A DNA stretch of 64,000 nucleotides, taken from Burkholderia sp. Leaf177. GTDB lineage: Bacteria > Pseudomonadota > Gammaproteobacteria > Burkholderiales > Burkholderiaceae. Shown here in pieces: positions 25,493 through 34,773 of the stretch. Position numbers and translations under genes: made by a program. The stretch covers positions 76,122 through 140,121 of the forward strand of contig NZ_LMPF01000024.1 in the NCBI RefSeq assembly GCF_001424345.1, in the 5' to 3' direction. The notes beneath the pieces are model-generated. The model did no database searches. It saw only the letters and a list, made by a program, of their open reading frames with translations, and was not told where the DNA came from. Within the stretch, counting starts at the first letter, position 1, and every line of letters starts with the position of its first letter.

Positions 25493-28400
25493 TCAAACCT
25501 TCTTGAACCCCAGCATTGGATGAAATAACCACCCTTGCTCCGACTTTGGCAAACTGACAGTGGCAACCTGTTTCGCGCTGTCGTACAAACTCTGCCCTTG
25601 CGCATCTGCCCATTGCCGCAGCAGTTCCATCAAATCGACGTGACACCACGGACCTATGCCTCGGCCGTCCGGAAAGCAATCACGAACTGGAATTAATAAG
25701 TTGCGAATGTCTGCGTAAGGTGTTGGTTCGCGTCCGCGCTGCCCTATGACTCGATGCAGGCGCAACTCATCCTCGTCGTCAGAAGGCAACAACACAACGT
25801 CATCCCGCTGGAGCGGATCGTGACGAAAACGCTGCAACTGGGGCAACAGACCGGTGAGCAAGATTCTTTGCGCGCCGTCAGCTTCGCGGACGTACCAATG
25901 CCGCGTGGCATCGCGCGCAACGGGTGTGTAGAACTTGCTGGTTTCGTCGCGCGGAAGCATGGCGTCGCGCATCCGGGCATGCTCCAGATCAATCAGGCTG
26001 TGCCTGGGATCCAGCTTGGCCGCCTGCTGGACCCGTGGTCGGGCGTCGATAGGCCAGCCGTTTCCACCGTCGGGCAAGAGGTCTGTCAGACGGTGCGAGC
26101 GCAAGTGAAAATGAATCACAGAATCCTGCCGCTCTGATTCTTCCCGGTGAGTCGGTGGACTCGTTTGCTTCATCTCGAACCCCGGCATACAAAACACCGG
26201 CATGGCGTTGTTGTGTCGTTCAAAAAATCGAAGGTTTGTGTCGAACACCAGCATGTTTCGGCGCGCAACCGGCTCGTTTCGATGACGGCGCACCCGTCCG
26301 GCGAGCTGGATCAGTGAGCGGATCGAGGAAGGTTCGGCGATTGCCCAGTCAGCGTCCCAGTCTCGTCCGACCTCGCAAACCGGCGAGGCGAGCACCACGA
26401 ACATGTGATCCGCTTCCGGATGCGCGTCGAGCAGTGGCCGCACTGACGGATGCAATAACGCCGGATCGTCGCCGCTGCGCCCCGGACGCCGATCGAACAC
26501 AGAATCCAGTTGTTGCTCGATATTAGAACGTGCCAACAGCGGAAACTGCGAGTGATACACGCAAAGATGCACGCGCACGTTCGCCGCTGGCGCTCCCTGC
26601 CGATACATGGCGATCGCAACGTCGAAAAGCGGACCGATATTTGCCATGCGGACAAGGCCGAAACTCACTCGCTTGCCGCTTCCAGGATCGACGCAGTGAT
26701 TTTGCTGGTCCTGATGGAGTGCCCAACCGAGTTCGAGCATCAACCCGGCCAACGCTTCACGGCGACTATCTTTCTGCATTGATTGCCAGGCCGCTGGAAA
26801 TTGCACCAGCTCGGCTCTGCGGCGGATTTCGGTGCGGGCCAATTGAGCACAGCGCTTGTTCACGAAGGCCTCGTGGGCATCGGCAAAGCTCTTTTCACCG
26901 CTGCACTCGACATGCGACTGTGCGAACTCGTCAATCCATAAACATGCCACACGCGGCGGCTCTGCAGGCCGCTCGCTGCGGTTACGCTGGTAATGAGACC
27001 TGCCGTCCAGATAAGCGAGATACAAGCCTCGCACCAACGCGGGCGGTAATGTAGCCGATGAAAGCAATACGCGAGCGCCCAGTAATCCCGCCCAATGCAC
27101 TAGCCGCGCCAGCGCGGGCAAGTCTTCCATACCGAAATCGTCCGGTTCGTCGAGCACCAGGTCGCTGGTCATCAGTCGCAACATTGGTGCAATTTGACGT
27201 CCGCCGCGCATGCTCTCAGTGGCCGGCGTCAAATGGTCGACTGTGCAGACCAGCACAGGCGCTGCTATCAACGAGCGCACTTGCGCGTCGTTGGTAAGAC
27301 GTTGCAATAGCGGATGCTGATCGTTGCCTTCGAACAGCACTTGGCCGCCTTCGTCGAGCAGGGCCTGCGCGGACGCAGAACCCATGGCTTCTGCCTGCGA
27401 TTCCCAGTACTCGAACACCGCACGGCTCGCCGCTCCGCCCACTTTGATTGCCAGTTGCTCGTCGTTTAGCCCCAGGTCGTGCTGAAAGCTGCGTCCGGTT
27501 TGCATTGTGAGCGTACGCAGCCCGATCGCGAATACACAGCGCATGCCTCGTCGCGGTTCCGCTAAAGCGTTCATGATCCGTGCGTTTCCCAGCGTCTTGC
27601 CGCAGCCGGTAGACGCCATGTTAACGATGAAAGCACCGTGTTCCGCCGCGCGCGAACGCACACCGGCAGCAAGATCCGCGGCCTTGTCTTGCCAATGGAA
27701 ACGCGCATTGGCGCTGCGTTTTCGAAGCCCGCGATGGTTTTGCAAGGCTGGCAAATTGTCTGCAAGCGAAGGTAGAGATCGAGCGACCAATGATGCATGG
27801 GCCTGCACGCCGAGCAAATGCTCATCGAGCGTCTGGTTGAAAAATGGCCTGGTACCTGTTTGCTGCAACCGTTCTATGCTCCGTTTGCCGAGCGTGTTGG
27901 CGTAAAGCGGATAGTGTGGATTACGGAAACGTTTGCGAAGACCCTCGTCCTCGACGCGTGAATAATGGTGATCGGCCAGCATCAGGCATAACCGGGAGAC
28001 ATGCATCACGAAAGGATCGTCGAGTGCGCTCGGGAACAACTCAAGGTGGGGCAATTCAAGCAGCTTGCTGGCATACCGGGCCGCTTGTTTGCGCCAAGAC
28101 CCCATGGCGACCGGCAGGCCCGAAGGAAACCGCCAATACTTCGCGACGGTGAGATCAGGAACGGGTTCGCCAGGCTCATTCCAGTCCGCGCTGATTTTCT
28201 CGAAGAGCCCTTTCAACTCATATGTCTCGATACCGCGAAAGTGCGCGCCGAAGCGTTTCCAGTGTGTTTGCGTTCGCTCCTCGTTGGCATCCGTGCCGGA
28301 ATGTTCTTGCAGAACCGGGCGGCACGGCAATCGATGATGCGTAAGGACCAGCCACGCGACGGCTTGCGCCAGCGGCGGCAGGGTCGCGAACGGTAAGCAA

Positions 28401-29029
28401 TTCGCGGCCTGATCATCCATTCCATCGCGTAATAGACGACCTGCCCGATGATCGAGCCACTGCGCCTCAAACGTCTTTCCGATTATTCCTTCGTCCGCAC
28501 AAGCAGCGAGGCGACTCAACCAGCTCTTGTCGTCGCGGCTTTCTCCCACGAACGACTGAAAAAGCCGGATTGAAACCCATTCGTGGCGAAAATGGTTGCG
28601 CTCTTGCACGTCGCGCCCGAGAAGTCGTTCCTGAAAAGCCTGCGTGGCCTTGCCTAGATCATGGACCAGCGCGGCCAGTGCAACCATGGCCGTAATAGTG
28701 GGCAGGCTGTGCCACGTGTTTTCATCGTTGGCTCGCAGCACGTTCTTTGCAGTTGCATGGGTGGGCACGGCCCCATCTGCATTGAACTGGCGTGCATCAC
28801 CGACGATCCATAGCAATTCGCTGTGATCCCGTCCGCGTATCCAGTGACAGGCAACCGCGGTGTTCTTGCGTGCGTTCTGCCGCAGTAGTCTGCGCACTGT
28901 GTCGAGTCCCGCCTGGGTGATCGGCGTCTGCCAAGTCCGCTCACCACGCCGCTCGGCGAACTGATCGAGAACGCGCCTGGTTTCAGTCAGGGCGCGTTTC
29001 GAGCATTGCGAAACGAACAGTACGTTCAT
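25493..29029 (-). CDS. cas3: Cas2-Cas3 fusion (type I-F Cas3 nuclease-helicase)
   Basis: This 1,178-residue fusion is diagnostic for type I-F. A Cas2-like domain occupies residues 1-~95 (MNVLFVSQCSKRALTET). The HD nuclease follows, with ALVHDLGKAT at ~130. The SF2 helicase has motif I in STGCGKT (~460) and motif II in LVLDEPDD (~625), with a C-terminal region to LLFHPMLG-like residues. It degrades target DNA after Csy recruitment and joins Cas1 in spacer acquisition. The start overlaps the cas1 stop by four bases. All key motifs look intact. Confidence 0.96.
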   Translation of the reverse strand: MNVLFVSQCSKRALTETRRVLDQFAERRGERTWQTPITQAGLDTVRRLLRQNARKNTAVACHWIRGRDHSELLWIVGDARQFNADGAVPTHATAKNVLRANDENTWHSLPTITAMVALAALVHDLGKATQAFQERLLGRDVQERNHFRHEWVSIRLFQSFVGESRDDKSWLSRLAACADEGIIGKTFEAQWLDHRAGRLLRDGMDDQAANCLPFATLPPLAQAVAWLVLTHHRLPCRPVLQEHSGTDANEERTQTHWKRFGAHFRGIETYELKGLFEKISADWNEPGEPVPDLTVAKYWRFPSGLPVAMGSWRKQAARYASKLLELPHLELFPSALDDPFVMHVSRLCLMLADHHYSRVEDEGLRKRFRNPHYPLYANTLGKRSIERLQQTGTRPFFNQTLDEHLLGVQAHASLVARSLPSLADNLPALQNHRGLRKRSANARFHWQDKAADLAAGVRSRAAEHGAFIVNMASTGCGKTLGNARIMNALAEPRRGMRCVFAIGLRTLTMQTGRSFQHDLGLNDEQLAIKVGGAASRAVFEYWESQAEAMGSASAQALLDEGGQVLFEGNDQHPLLQRLTNDAQVRSLIAAPVLVCTVDHLTPATESMRGGRQIAPMLRLMTSDLVLDEPDDFGMEDLPALARLVHWAGLLGARVLLSSATLPPALVRGLYLAYLDGRSHYQRNRSERPAEPPRVACLWIDEFAQSHVECSGEKSFADAHEAFVNKRCAQLARTEIRRRAELVQFPAAWQSMQKDSRREALAGLMLELGWALHQDQQNHCVDPGSGKRVSFGLVRMANIGPLFDVAIAMYRQGAPAANVRVHLCVYHSQFPLLARSNIEQQLDSVFDRRPGRSGDDPALLHPSVRPLLDAHPEADHMFVVLASPVCEVGRDWDADWAIAEPSSIRSLIQLAGRVRRHRNEPVARRNMLVFDTNLRFFERHNNAMPVFCMPGFEMKQTSPPTHREESERQDSVIHFHLRSHRLTDLLPDGGNGWPIDARPRVQQAAKLDPRHSLIDLEHARMRDAMLPRDETSKFYTPVARDATRHWYVREADGAQRILLTGLLPQLQRFRHDPLQRDDVVLLPSDDEDELRLHRVIGQRGREPTPYADIRNLLIPVRDCFPDGRGIGPWCHVDLMELLRQWADAQGQSLYDSAKQVATVSLPKSEQGWLFHPMLGFKKV

Positions 29030-30018
29030 GTTCGAGCCCGCGCTGACATTGCCAAGCCTGCATTATCGAGCGCGATGATCTTAAGGGTATCGATCATGAA
29101 ATCCAGCGACTCGTCCCGGGTCAGCGCCTCAATACACTGACGCCGGAACTGCTGCTCGTCGTCGCCACGCATGGCCGACATAAACGCTTGCGGCAGGATG
29201 ACCGCGTCCTTGATCAGATCTGCCGCATCGAACACCAAGCCGCCGCGCCGCGTCTTGCCGTGCAGAACTGCCAATCCGTGCGGCAGTCCGAGAACCCACG
29301 TAGCTGTAGCACCCAAGCCGTAACCAAGATAATTGCCATGGTCCAGGTACCGGTTGGCTGCGTCAGTACCGGTACCGCGCTTGGCCCGGGTGAAGTCGCC
29401 ATAATCCACTGCTTCCACTGCAAGCTTGAACAACGCTTTGGTCAGTCGTGCTTCGTCAGTGAGCAACGCAGTCAGATCGGGTGCGTTAGAAATGCGCTTA
29501 CTAAAACTGGCTGTGAGCGTCTGGATGCGTTCTGCGTCGACTCTGAAGCCAGCGTCGCGCAAACCGCGTGCGCTCCAGGATTGCTGTAACCGCTGCAAGC
29601 GGTGCTCCTGTAGCTGCTTCGCGGCGCGCAATCGCAGTGAATCGTCAAACCAGAAACGCGTCCACGCTTGCAGGTACTCAGTTGGCCGATATTCGCTTTG
29701 GGGTAACAACCAGGCCACTTCGACATCGACCTCGGTGGCACTGAATAAAGGCGTCCCACCGCCTCCGCAAAAACCGACCAGCACTCCGGCCTTGGCCAGT
29801 TCACGCATGGCAGCTTGGGTAATCGAGGTCCCGGTACCTAGCAGAATACTTGTTGTGTTTGCAATGGGGATATTCCAATACAGGCTTTGCTTGCCAGCGT
29901 CTGTGACATATTCGACACGACCGCCGTTCACCAGCACACGGCAGTGTTCAAGGTAGTAAAGATTGGCGCGCTTGGAATGCAGAATATTCTTGAGATCTGT
30001 TGCTCGTATCAATTCCAC
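29026..30018 (-). CDS. cas1: Cas1 integrase, type I-F
   Basis: This Cas1 protein integrates new spacers at the leader end. The type I-F segment ILHSKRANLYYLEHCRVLV lies at the N-terminus. The metal-binding Glu (LAVEAVDYGDF), His (AVLHGKTRRGG) and Asp (VFDAADLIKD) residues are present. The GTG start at 30018 gives 330 residues, the family length, with VELIRATDLK as N-terminus. An in-frame ATG at 30099 would add 27 residues (MGGFALPQ...) not typical of the family, so either is possible. It is the first gene of the cas1-cas2-3 unit. Confidence 0.93.
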   Translation of the reverse strand: MELIRATDLKNILHSKRANLYYLEHCRVLVNGGRVEYVTDAGKQSLYWNIPIANTTSILLGTGTSITQAAMRELAKAGVLVGFCGGGGTPLFSATEVDVEVAWLLPQSEYRPTEYLQAWTRFWFDDSLRLRAAKQLQEHRLQRLQQSWSARGLRDAGFRVDAERIQTLTASFSKRISNAPDLTALLTDEARLTKALFKLAVEAVDYGDFTRAKRGTGTDAANRYLDHGNYLGYGLGATATWVLGLPHGLAVLHGKTRRGGLVFDAADLIKDAVILPQAFMSAMRGDDEQQFRRQCIEALTRDESLDFMIDTLKIIALDNAGLAMSARART

Positions 30019-30192
30019 TTGTATCCCGTGAATTTCTTGATCAATACGAGTACAACAGATTTCCGGCGTTGTAAGTTGCGGGAGCGCAAAGCCACCCATT
30101 TTAGGGTTATCAAAGAGCGCTCGGAACGTTCGCCGGCCCCCCGCGGCCCGCGCGTCTTCATTCCAAGGCCCAGACGCCCGAAACCAGCAACG

Positions 30193-30221
30193 AAAAAAGC
30201 CCGCGCTTTTACGGCGCGGGC
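30193..30221 (-). terminator. Rho-independent terminator of the glycosyltransferase gene
   Basis: On the minus strand an 8-bp stem gcccgcgc/gcgcgggc with a 7-nt loop is followed by tttttt. It lies about 30 nt after the stop codon of the glycosyltransferase at 30250 and separates it from cas1. Confidence 0.85.
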
Positions 30222-30249
30222 GAATGTGCTACTTACCTTTTTCTGTCGC

Positions 30250-31422
30250 CTAAGCCGCCTTGACAAACGCCGGTGCGGCCACTGCCGATACATCCCTGTC
30301 GGAACTCGGATCAGCCTTCGCCATCGTGTTCAAAACCTCCACGATGAACTTGCGACGAAAATCCGCAGCACTGAAGCGCTCAGCATTCTTCCTGCATGCC
30401 TGCGCCGAAAACGCATGCGGCGAATCCTCGAACCGGTCCACCGCATCGCACAGCGACCCGGCCGTCTGCTCGGGAAAATGAATACCCGTCGCCCCCGACA
30501 TGCCAAGCGGCACGACCGACTCCAGCGCGCCACCCTTGCCAAAAGCAATCACCGGCGTCCCACACGCCTGCGCTTCAACAATGGCGATGCCAAAATCTTC
30601 CTCGGCCGCGTAGACGAATGCCTTCGCGCGCTGCATGTGATCCTTGAGAACATCGAACGTCTGATAGCCGAGAATGCTCACGTTCGGCGTCGCCTTCGCG
30701 CGCACCAGATCCATCTGCGGACCGTCGCCGATCACAACGAGCTTGCGCTCCGGCATCGACGCAAACGCTTCAACGATCATATCGATGCGCTTGTAAGGCA
30801 CCATGCGCGAAGCCGTCAAATAGAAGTCGCCCTTCTCGTCACCAACTTCAAAAGCCTGCACATCGACCGGCGGCGCAATGACCGCCGACTCACGCCGATA
30901 ACTCTTCATGATCCGCCGCGCGACAAACTGCGAATTGGCAATGATCCGGTCGACGCCATTAGCCGAACGCGCATCCCAGTTGCGCAAGTAATGCAGCAAC
31001 ATGCGCGCGAGCCATGAACGCGGCCCGCGCTCGAGGCGCGCTTCACGCAAGTATTGATGCTGCAGATCCCATGCGTATCGAATCGGCGAATGCACGTAGC
31101 TCACATGCGTCTGATCAGGTCCGACCAATACGCCCTTGGCCACGGCGTGCGAGCTCGAAAGAATCAGATCGTAGCTCGACAAATCAAACTGCTCTATAGC
31201 AAGCGGCATCAACGGCAAATATCCGCGATATTTTTTTTCCGCAAACGGAAGCCGCTGAATAAAAGATGTTCTGACCGGCTTGTTATGAACGATCGAGCGG
31301 TCCTCGAGAAAGTCCACGAGGCTGAAAATGTCCGCCTGCGGAAAGCACGCAATCATCTGCTCAAGCACCTTCTCCGCGCCGCCCGACACCACCAGCCAGT
31401 CGTGAACAATAGCCACTTTCAT
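30250..31422 (-). CDS. GT4-type glycosyltransferase (WbaZ-like)
   Basis: This 390-residue GT-B enzyme has a GGAEKVLE acceptor-side loop near residue 14, the YVHSPIRYAWDLQHQYL segment common in mannosyl-type GT4 enzymes (~110-127), and EEDFGIAIVEAQACG with the EX7E motif (~295). It resembles the WbaZ/GumH-type group, which adds mannose or galactose from GDP/UDP sugars; this is a family inference. It is the first EPS gene beyond the CRISPR-Cas insertion, has its own terminator, and diverges from the glycosyltransferase at 31630. Confidence 0.87.
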   Translation of the reverse strand: MKVAIVHDWLVVSGGAEKVLEQMIACFPQADIFSLVDFLEDRSIVHNKPVRTSFIQRLPFAEKKYRGYLPLMPLAIEQFDLSSYDLILSSSHAVAKGVLVGPDQTHVSYVHSPIRYAWDLQHQYLREARLERGPRSWLARMLLHYLRNWDARSANGVDRIIANSQFVARRIMKSYRRESAVIAPPVDVQAFEVGDEKGDFYLTASRMVPYKRIDMIVEAFASMPERKLVVIGDGPQMDLVRAKATPNVSILGYQTFDVLKDHMQRAKAFVYAAEEDFGIAIVEAQACGTPVIAFGKGGALESVVPLGMSGATGIHFPEQTAGSLCDAVDRFEDSPHAFSAQACRKNAERFSAADFRRKFIVEVLNTMAKADPSSDRDVSAVAAPAFVKAA

Positions 31423-31629
31423 GATGAAACCCGTATGCCGCAGCCCATTGCTGCCGATGAAGCGAGTTTAAAGAGAGTCCTTTTATGGTTTCGTGCGCAC
31501 GCCCACACACCACAAGCATCGCAATGCGAATAATGAGTGCTGTGTTCATGTTGTCTTCACGCTTTTTATTTACCCATGGCCGCCGGGTTAATCGGCCGCG
31601 GGTTTGCTCAATGCTCATACCTGTCACCG

Positions 31630-33009
31630 ATGCCCACAAAAACCGCAGCCAGCTTATCGATATCGGCCAACACGCTGCTGCGTGACCAGGGCGTGGCGCC
31701 CGCGGCCGGCGCACGTGACTCGGGCACGATGCGCGCAGACGCTCCCGCGCCTTCGCAAGTCCACGGCGAACCCAAGATTCTTTTCATCGATCAAAGTGGT
31801 CAGCTCGGCGGCGCCGAAATCTGCCTTCTGCCGCTCGCCGTTCGATGCTCCCCGCGAAGCGAAGTACTTCTTCTCTCCGATGGTCCTTTTCATGACCGGC
31901 TTCAGGCTGAAGGCGTGAAGGTATCGGTCGAGTCGGATGCACGCATCCAGGGCATCAAGAAAGACCGCATGAAATTCGGAGCGCTCGCCGCCCTGCCCGG
32001 CATCTGGCGTCAGGTACGCATGATCGCCGAGCGCGCCAGGCCGTTCGATATGGTGTTTCTCAACACGCAGAAGGCGCTGATCCTCGGCGCGTTCGGCCGC
32101 GCGCTGCATGGCAAGCCGACGGTCTGGCATGTACATGACATCGTTTCCCGTGAACATTTCGGCCGCCTGCATTTAACGCTCATCAAATGGGCCGTGAAGG
32201 TCGGCGTCGATCACGTCATTGCGAACTCGCGCGCGTCCGCAGATGCGTTGATCGAACTCACGGGCTTGCCGCGCAGCGCCGTGCCCGTCGTGCATAACGG
32301 CGTGGACATGACGCGCTTCGGTGACGATGCGGATCGGGCGAGCGCGGTCATGGAACATCGGCGGGACGCGCTGGGACTTCCCCGCAATGCATTTCTTGTC
32401 GGATTGTTCGGCCGCTTCACGCAGTGGAAAGGCCAGCACGTCGCACTCGATGCAATTGCTCGCGTCCCGGACGCACATCTGGTTCTTGTCGGCGATGCGC
32501 TTTTTGGCGAGACCGCTTACGCACAAAGTCTGCGAACGCAAGTCGAGGCGCTCGGCATTGCGGATCGCGTGCATTTCGCCGGCTTCCAGCATGACGTTGC
32601 ATCGTGGATGAAAGCCATGGACGTGGTCGTCCATGCGTCGATACAACCCGAGCCCTTCGGACTTGTGATCATAGAAGCGATGGCCGCCGGCAAACCCGTG
32701 ATCGCGTCGAATGGCGGCGCAGTGCCGGAGATCGTGAGGCATGGCGAGAACGGCATGATCGTGGAACCGGGCGATGCGTCGAAGCTCGCCATTGCCATCA
32801 ACACGTTGAAGCGCGAACCTGAAATGGCCAAGCGCGTCGCCGCGCAAGGGCAGGCGGATGCGGGCCAGCACTTTTCAATCGATCGATATTTGCAGCAAAT
32901 GACGCGCGTGCTGTTCGACATCGCAGCGCTCGCGAACAGGAACGATGTGCCTGAATCAACTGGCGTTATCGAAAACACACCGGCTGGCGAGGCGGGATTA
33001 ACCAGATAG
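31630..33009 (+). CDS. GT4-type glycosyltransferase
   Basis: This 459-residue protein has an N-terminal disordered stretch of ~45 residues before the first Rossmann strand (KILFIDQSGQLGGAEICLLP). The second domain has LVGLFGRFTQWKGQHVAL and EPFGLVIIEAMAAG with both EX7E glutamates, followed by NGGAVPEIV. The start is uncertain because no clear ribosome-binding site precedes ATG 31630; the ATG at 31729 (MRADAPAP) is also possible. Probable role: addition of a sugar to the exopolysaccharide unit. Confidence 0.82.
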   Translation: MPTKTAASLSISANTLLRDQGVAPAAGARDSGTMRADAPAPSQVHGEPKILFIDQSGQLGGAEICLLPLAVRCSPRSEVLLLSDGPFHDRLQAEGVKVSVESDARIQGIKKDRMKFGALAALPGIWRQVRMIAERARPFDMVFLNTQKALILGAFGRALHGKPTVWHVHDIVSREHFGRLHLTLIKWAVKVGVDHVIANSRASADALIELTGLPRSAVPVVHNGVDMTRFGDDADRASAVMEHRRDALGLPRNAFLVGLFGRFTQWKGQHVALDAIARVPDAHLVLVGDALFGETAYAQSLRTQVEALGIADRVHFAGFQHDVASWMKAMDVVVHASIQPEPFGLVIIEAMAAGKPVIASNGGAVPEIVRHGENGMIVEPGDASKLAIAINTLKREPEMAKRVAAQGQADAGQHFSIDRYLQQMTRVLFDIAALANRNDVPESTGVIENTPAGEAGLTR

Positions 33010-33026
33010 TTAACCCGGAAGATGCA

Positions 33027-33068
33027 ATGAAAATGGCCCGGCATGAGTTCATGCCGGGCCATTTTCAT
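33027..33068. terminator. Perfect 42-bp palindrome, bidirectional terminator
   Basis: A 20-bp perfect inverted repeat (atgaaaatggcccggcatga and its complement) is separated by only 2 nt. AAAA/TTTT runs at both ends allow termination on both strands. It lies between the glycosyltransferase ending at 33009 and the convergent small gene ending at 33087. Confidence 0.8.
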
Positions 33069-33086
33069 GATCAGTGAGAAAGCGCT

Positions 33087-33323
33087 TTATCGTGCGCTGA
33101 AGTTACCGGGCACGCCCAGCTTGATCTCGTACATTGCGGCGAGCATCGCCAGATAGGCGCGTTCGCTCTCCGCCTCCTTCAGTGTCATTCCCCTGCAGGT
33201 TTGTCCGCCCATGATCATGCCCAGGCACAACGCGTAGTTGCCCGCGAACGCGGTAGGCGACGGTTCCATGCTTCTCAGGCGGATATAGGACGCGTCGAGT
33301 GTCTTGCGAAGATTGTTGTGCAT
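33087..33323 (-). CDS. Small conserved-type hypothetical protein
   Basis: This 78-residue protein starts MHNNLRKTLDASYI and has a Met-rich central segment (GNYALCLGMIMGGQTC). I do not recognise the family. The length, convergent terminator and intact frame with normal codon use support a real gene. It has no signal peptide and no clear membrane helix. It is not in an operon with rpiA, which lies 300 nt upstream behind its own terminator. Confidence 0.55.
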   Translation of the reverse strand: MHNNLRKTLDASYIRLRSMEPSPTAFAGNYALCLGMIMGGQTCRGMTLKEAESERAYLAMLAAMYEIKLGVPGNFSAR

Positions 33324-33623
33324 CGCTTTATTCCCGTAATTGTTAAGACCTTATTGCGCGCCCATGCGAGAAGTGAGATCCAACCTGCGAAGGTTGCCAA
33401 CGCGGACGAGACGTTCGCGATCACTCAAATTGACGGGCTTGGAGCAACGGCTCCAGCAACGTGATCAGTTTGAATGACTGCCCTTGCGTCACGCATCGGA
33501 TTGATCTGACTATGTTTGTAGTTTAGCGAAACAGATCATTGAACGTTGACGGATAAAAAAAAACGCGCGGGAAGCTCGAGGCTTGCCGCGCGTTTGATCG
33601 GTGTTCTTCAGCTCAAGTGCACA
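33324..33623. other. 300-nt intergenic region
   Basis: This holds the presumed promoter of the small gene on its left side and the rpiA terminator on its right. No gene, repeat or clear operator is seen in between. Confidence 0.5.
33555..33595 (-). terminator. rpiA terminator
   Basis: On the minus strand a stem of 15 bp with one mismatch (aaacgcgcggcaagc against its partner) and a short ctcga loop is followed by a run of eight T, 30 nt after the rpiA stop. Confidence 0.85.
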
Positions 33624-34319
33624 TCAATGCGCGATGTAATCGATCCGTTCCACACCGCCCGGCGTTCCCAACAAGCAGACGTTTGCGCCGCGCGCGGCAA
33701 ACAGGCCCACGGTGACCACGCCCGCCCAGCCGTTGACCAAGGCTTCGAGCGATATCGGGTCGGTGATCTTCAGCGCCTTCACGTCGATGATCTCGTTGCC
33801 GTTATCGGTGATGAACGGCGAACCGTCCTGGTTCACGCGCAGCACCGGCACGCCGCCCAGCGCAATCACGCGCCGCCCGATCGCGGTGCGAGCCATCGGC
33901 ACGACTTCGATTGGCAGCGGGAAATTGCCGAGCACGTCCACGCGCTTGCTGGCGTCGGCGATACACACAAATACGTCCGCCACCGACGCCACGATTTTTT
34001 CGCGTGTCAGCGCCCCGCCGCCGCCCTTGATCATGGCGCCGTGTGCATCGATTTCATCGGCGCCGTCCACGTACACGGGCAACGATTCGATCTCGTTCAA
34101 TTCGAGCACCTGGAAACCATGTGCTTCGAGCCGCGCGGTCGTTGCAAGCGAACTCGATACCGCGCCGCGATAGCGCGACTTCGTGCTCGCGATGGCATCG
34201 ATAAAACAATTCGCCGTCGTGCCCGTGCCGACTCCGATCACCGCGCCCTCGGGCACGTTGGCATGGATGTAGGCAGCCGCTTCGGCGGCGACCAGTTGCT
34301 TCAATTCATCTTGGGTCAT
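33624..34319 (-). CDS. rpiA: Ribose-5-phosphate isomerase A
   Basis: This 231-residue enzyme interconverts ribose 5-phosphate and ribulose 5-phosphate in the pentose phosphate pathway. The family signatures are intact: GVGTGTTANCFIDAIA (~28-45), DGADEID (~84-90) and the catalytic-loop segment KGGGGALTREKIVA (~98-110). It is a single cytoplasmic gene, with its own terminator and the SirB2-family gene 47 nt upstream on the same strand. Confidence 0.97.
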   Translation of the reverse strand: MTQDELKQLVAAEAAAYIHANVPEGAVIGVGTGTTANCFIDAIASTKSRYRGAVSSSLATTARLEAHGFQVLELNEIESLPVYVDGADEIDAHGAMIKGGGGALTREKIVASVADVFVCIADASKRVDVLGNFPLPIEVVPMARTAIGRRVIALGGVPVLRVNQDGSPFITDNGNEIIDVKALKITDPISLEALVNGWAGVVTVGLFAARGANVCLLGTPGGVERIDYIAH

Positions 34320-34366
34320 GGCGGGGTGACGGCATTTGGAAAGAGATAAACATCAATTCTAGACGC

Positions 34367-34759
34367 TTAGACGTGCATGAAGAAGCCGAGCGGATTGTGC
34401 GTGCGCGCCACCGACGCAATAAACGCGAACACGATGATCGCCAGCACGCCGAATATCGCGCGCGCGCCCTTCGTACGGCCGCGTTTCAGTGCGCACGTCC
34501 CGAGCACGATATATACGATCAATCCCGCGATCTTTGCCGAAAGCCACGCGGCATTCGGCCCAAACCCGATGATTCCGACGAGCGCGATGGCGCTGATCAA
34601 CAACAGCGTATCCACGATATGCGGCACCACTTTGACCGCGCGTTTTTGCAGCATCGGCGAGTCGCGCAGCATCCAGATCCAGCGGATGAAGAAGCCGAGA
34701 ATGCTGAGCGCCGCGCACGTCATGTGCACCGAGCGAAGCGGCATGAAAAGTTCTGACAT
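34367..34759 (-). CDS. SirB2-family membrane protein
   Basis: This 130-residue protein, starting MSELFMPLRSVHM, has four hydrophobic segments (roughly 10-28, 45-65, 70-90 and 102-122). It fits the SirB2 family (named after a Salmonella invasion-gene regulator). Its biochemical role is unknown. The reading frame extends much further upstream, but that part is the antisense-like shadow of the amidase gene in another frame, so the ATG at 34759 is chosen. It lies 14 nt after the amidase stop and is probably co-transcribed with it. Confidence 0.82.
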   Translation of the reverse strand: MSELFMPLRSVHMTCAALSILGFFIRWIWMLRDSPMLQKRAVKVVPHIVDTLLLISAIALVGIIGFGPNAAWLSAKIAGLIVYIVLGTCALKRGRTKGARAIFGVLAIIVFAFIASVARTHNPLGFFMHV

Positions 34760-34773
34760 GGCGAAATAAGCCT

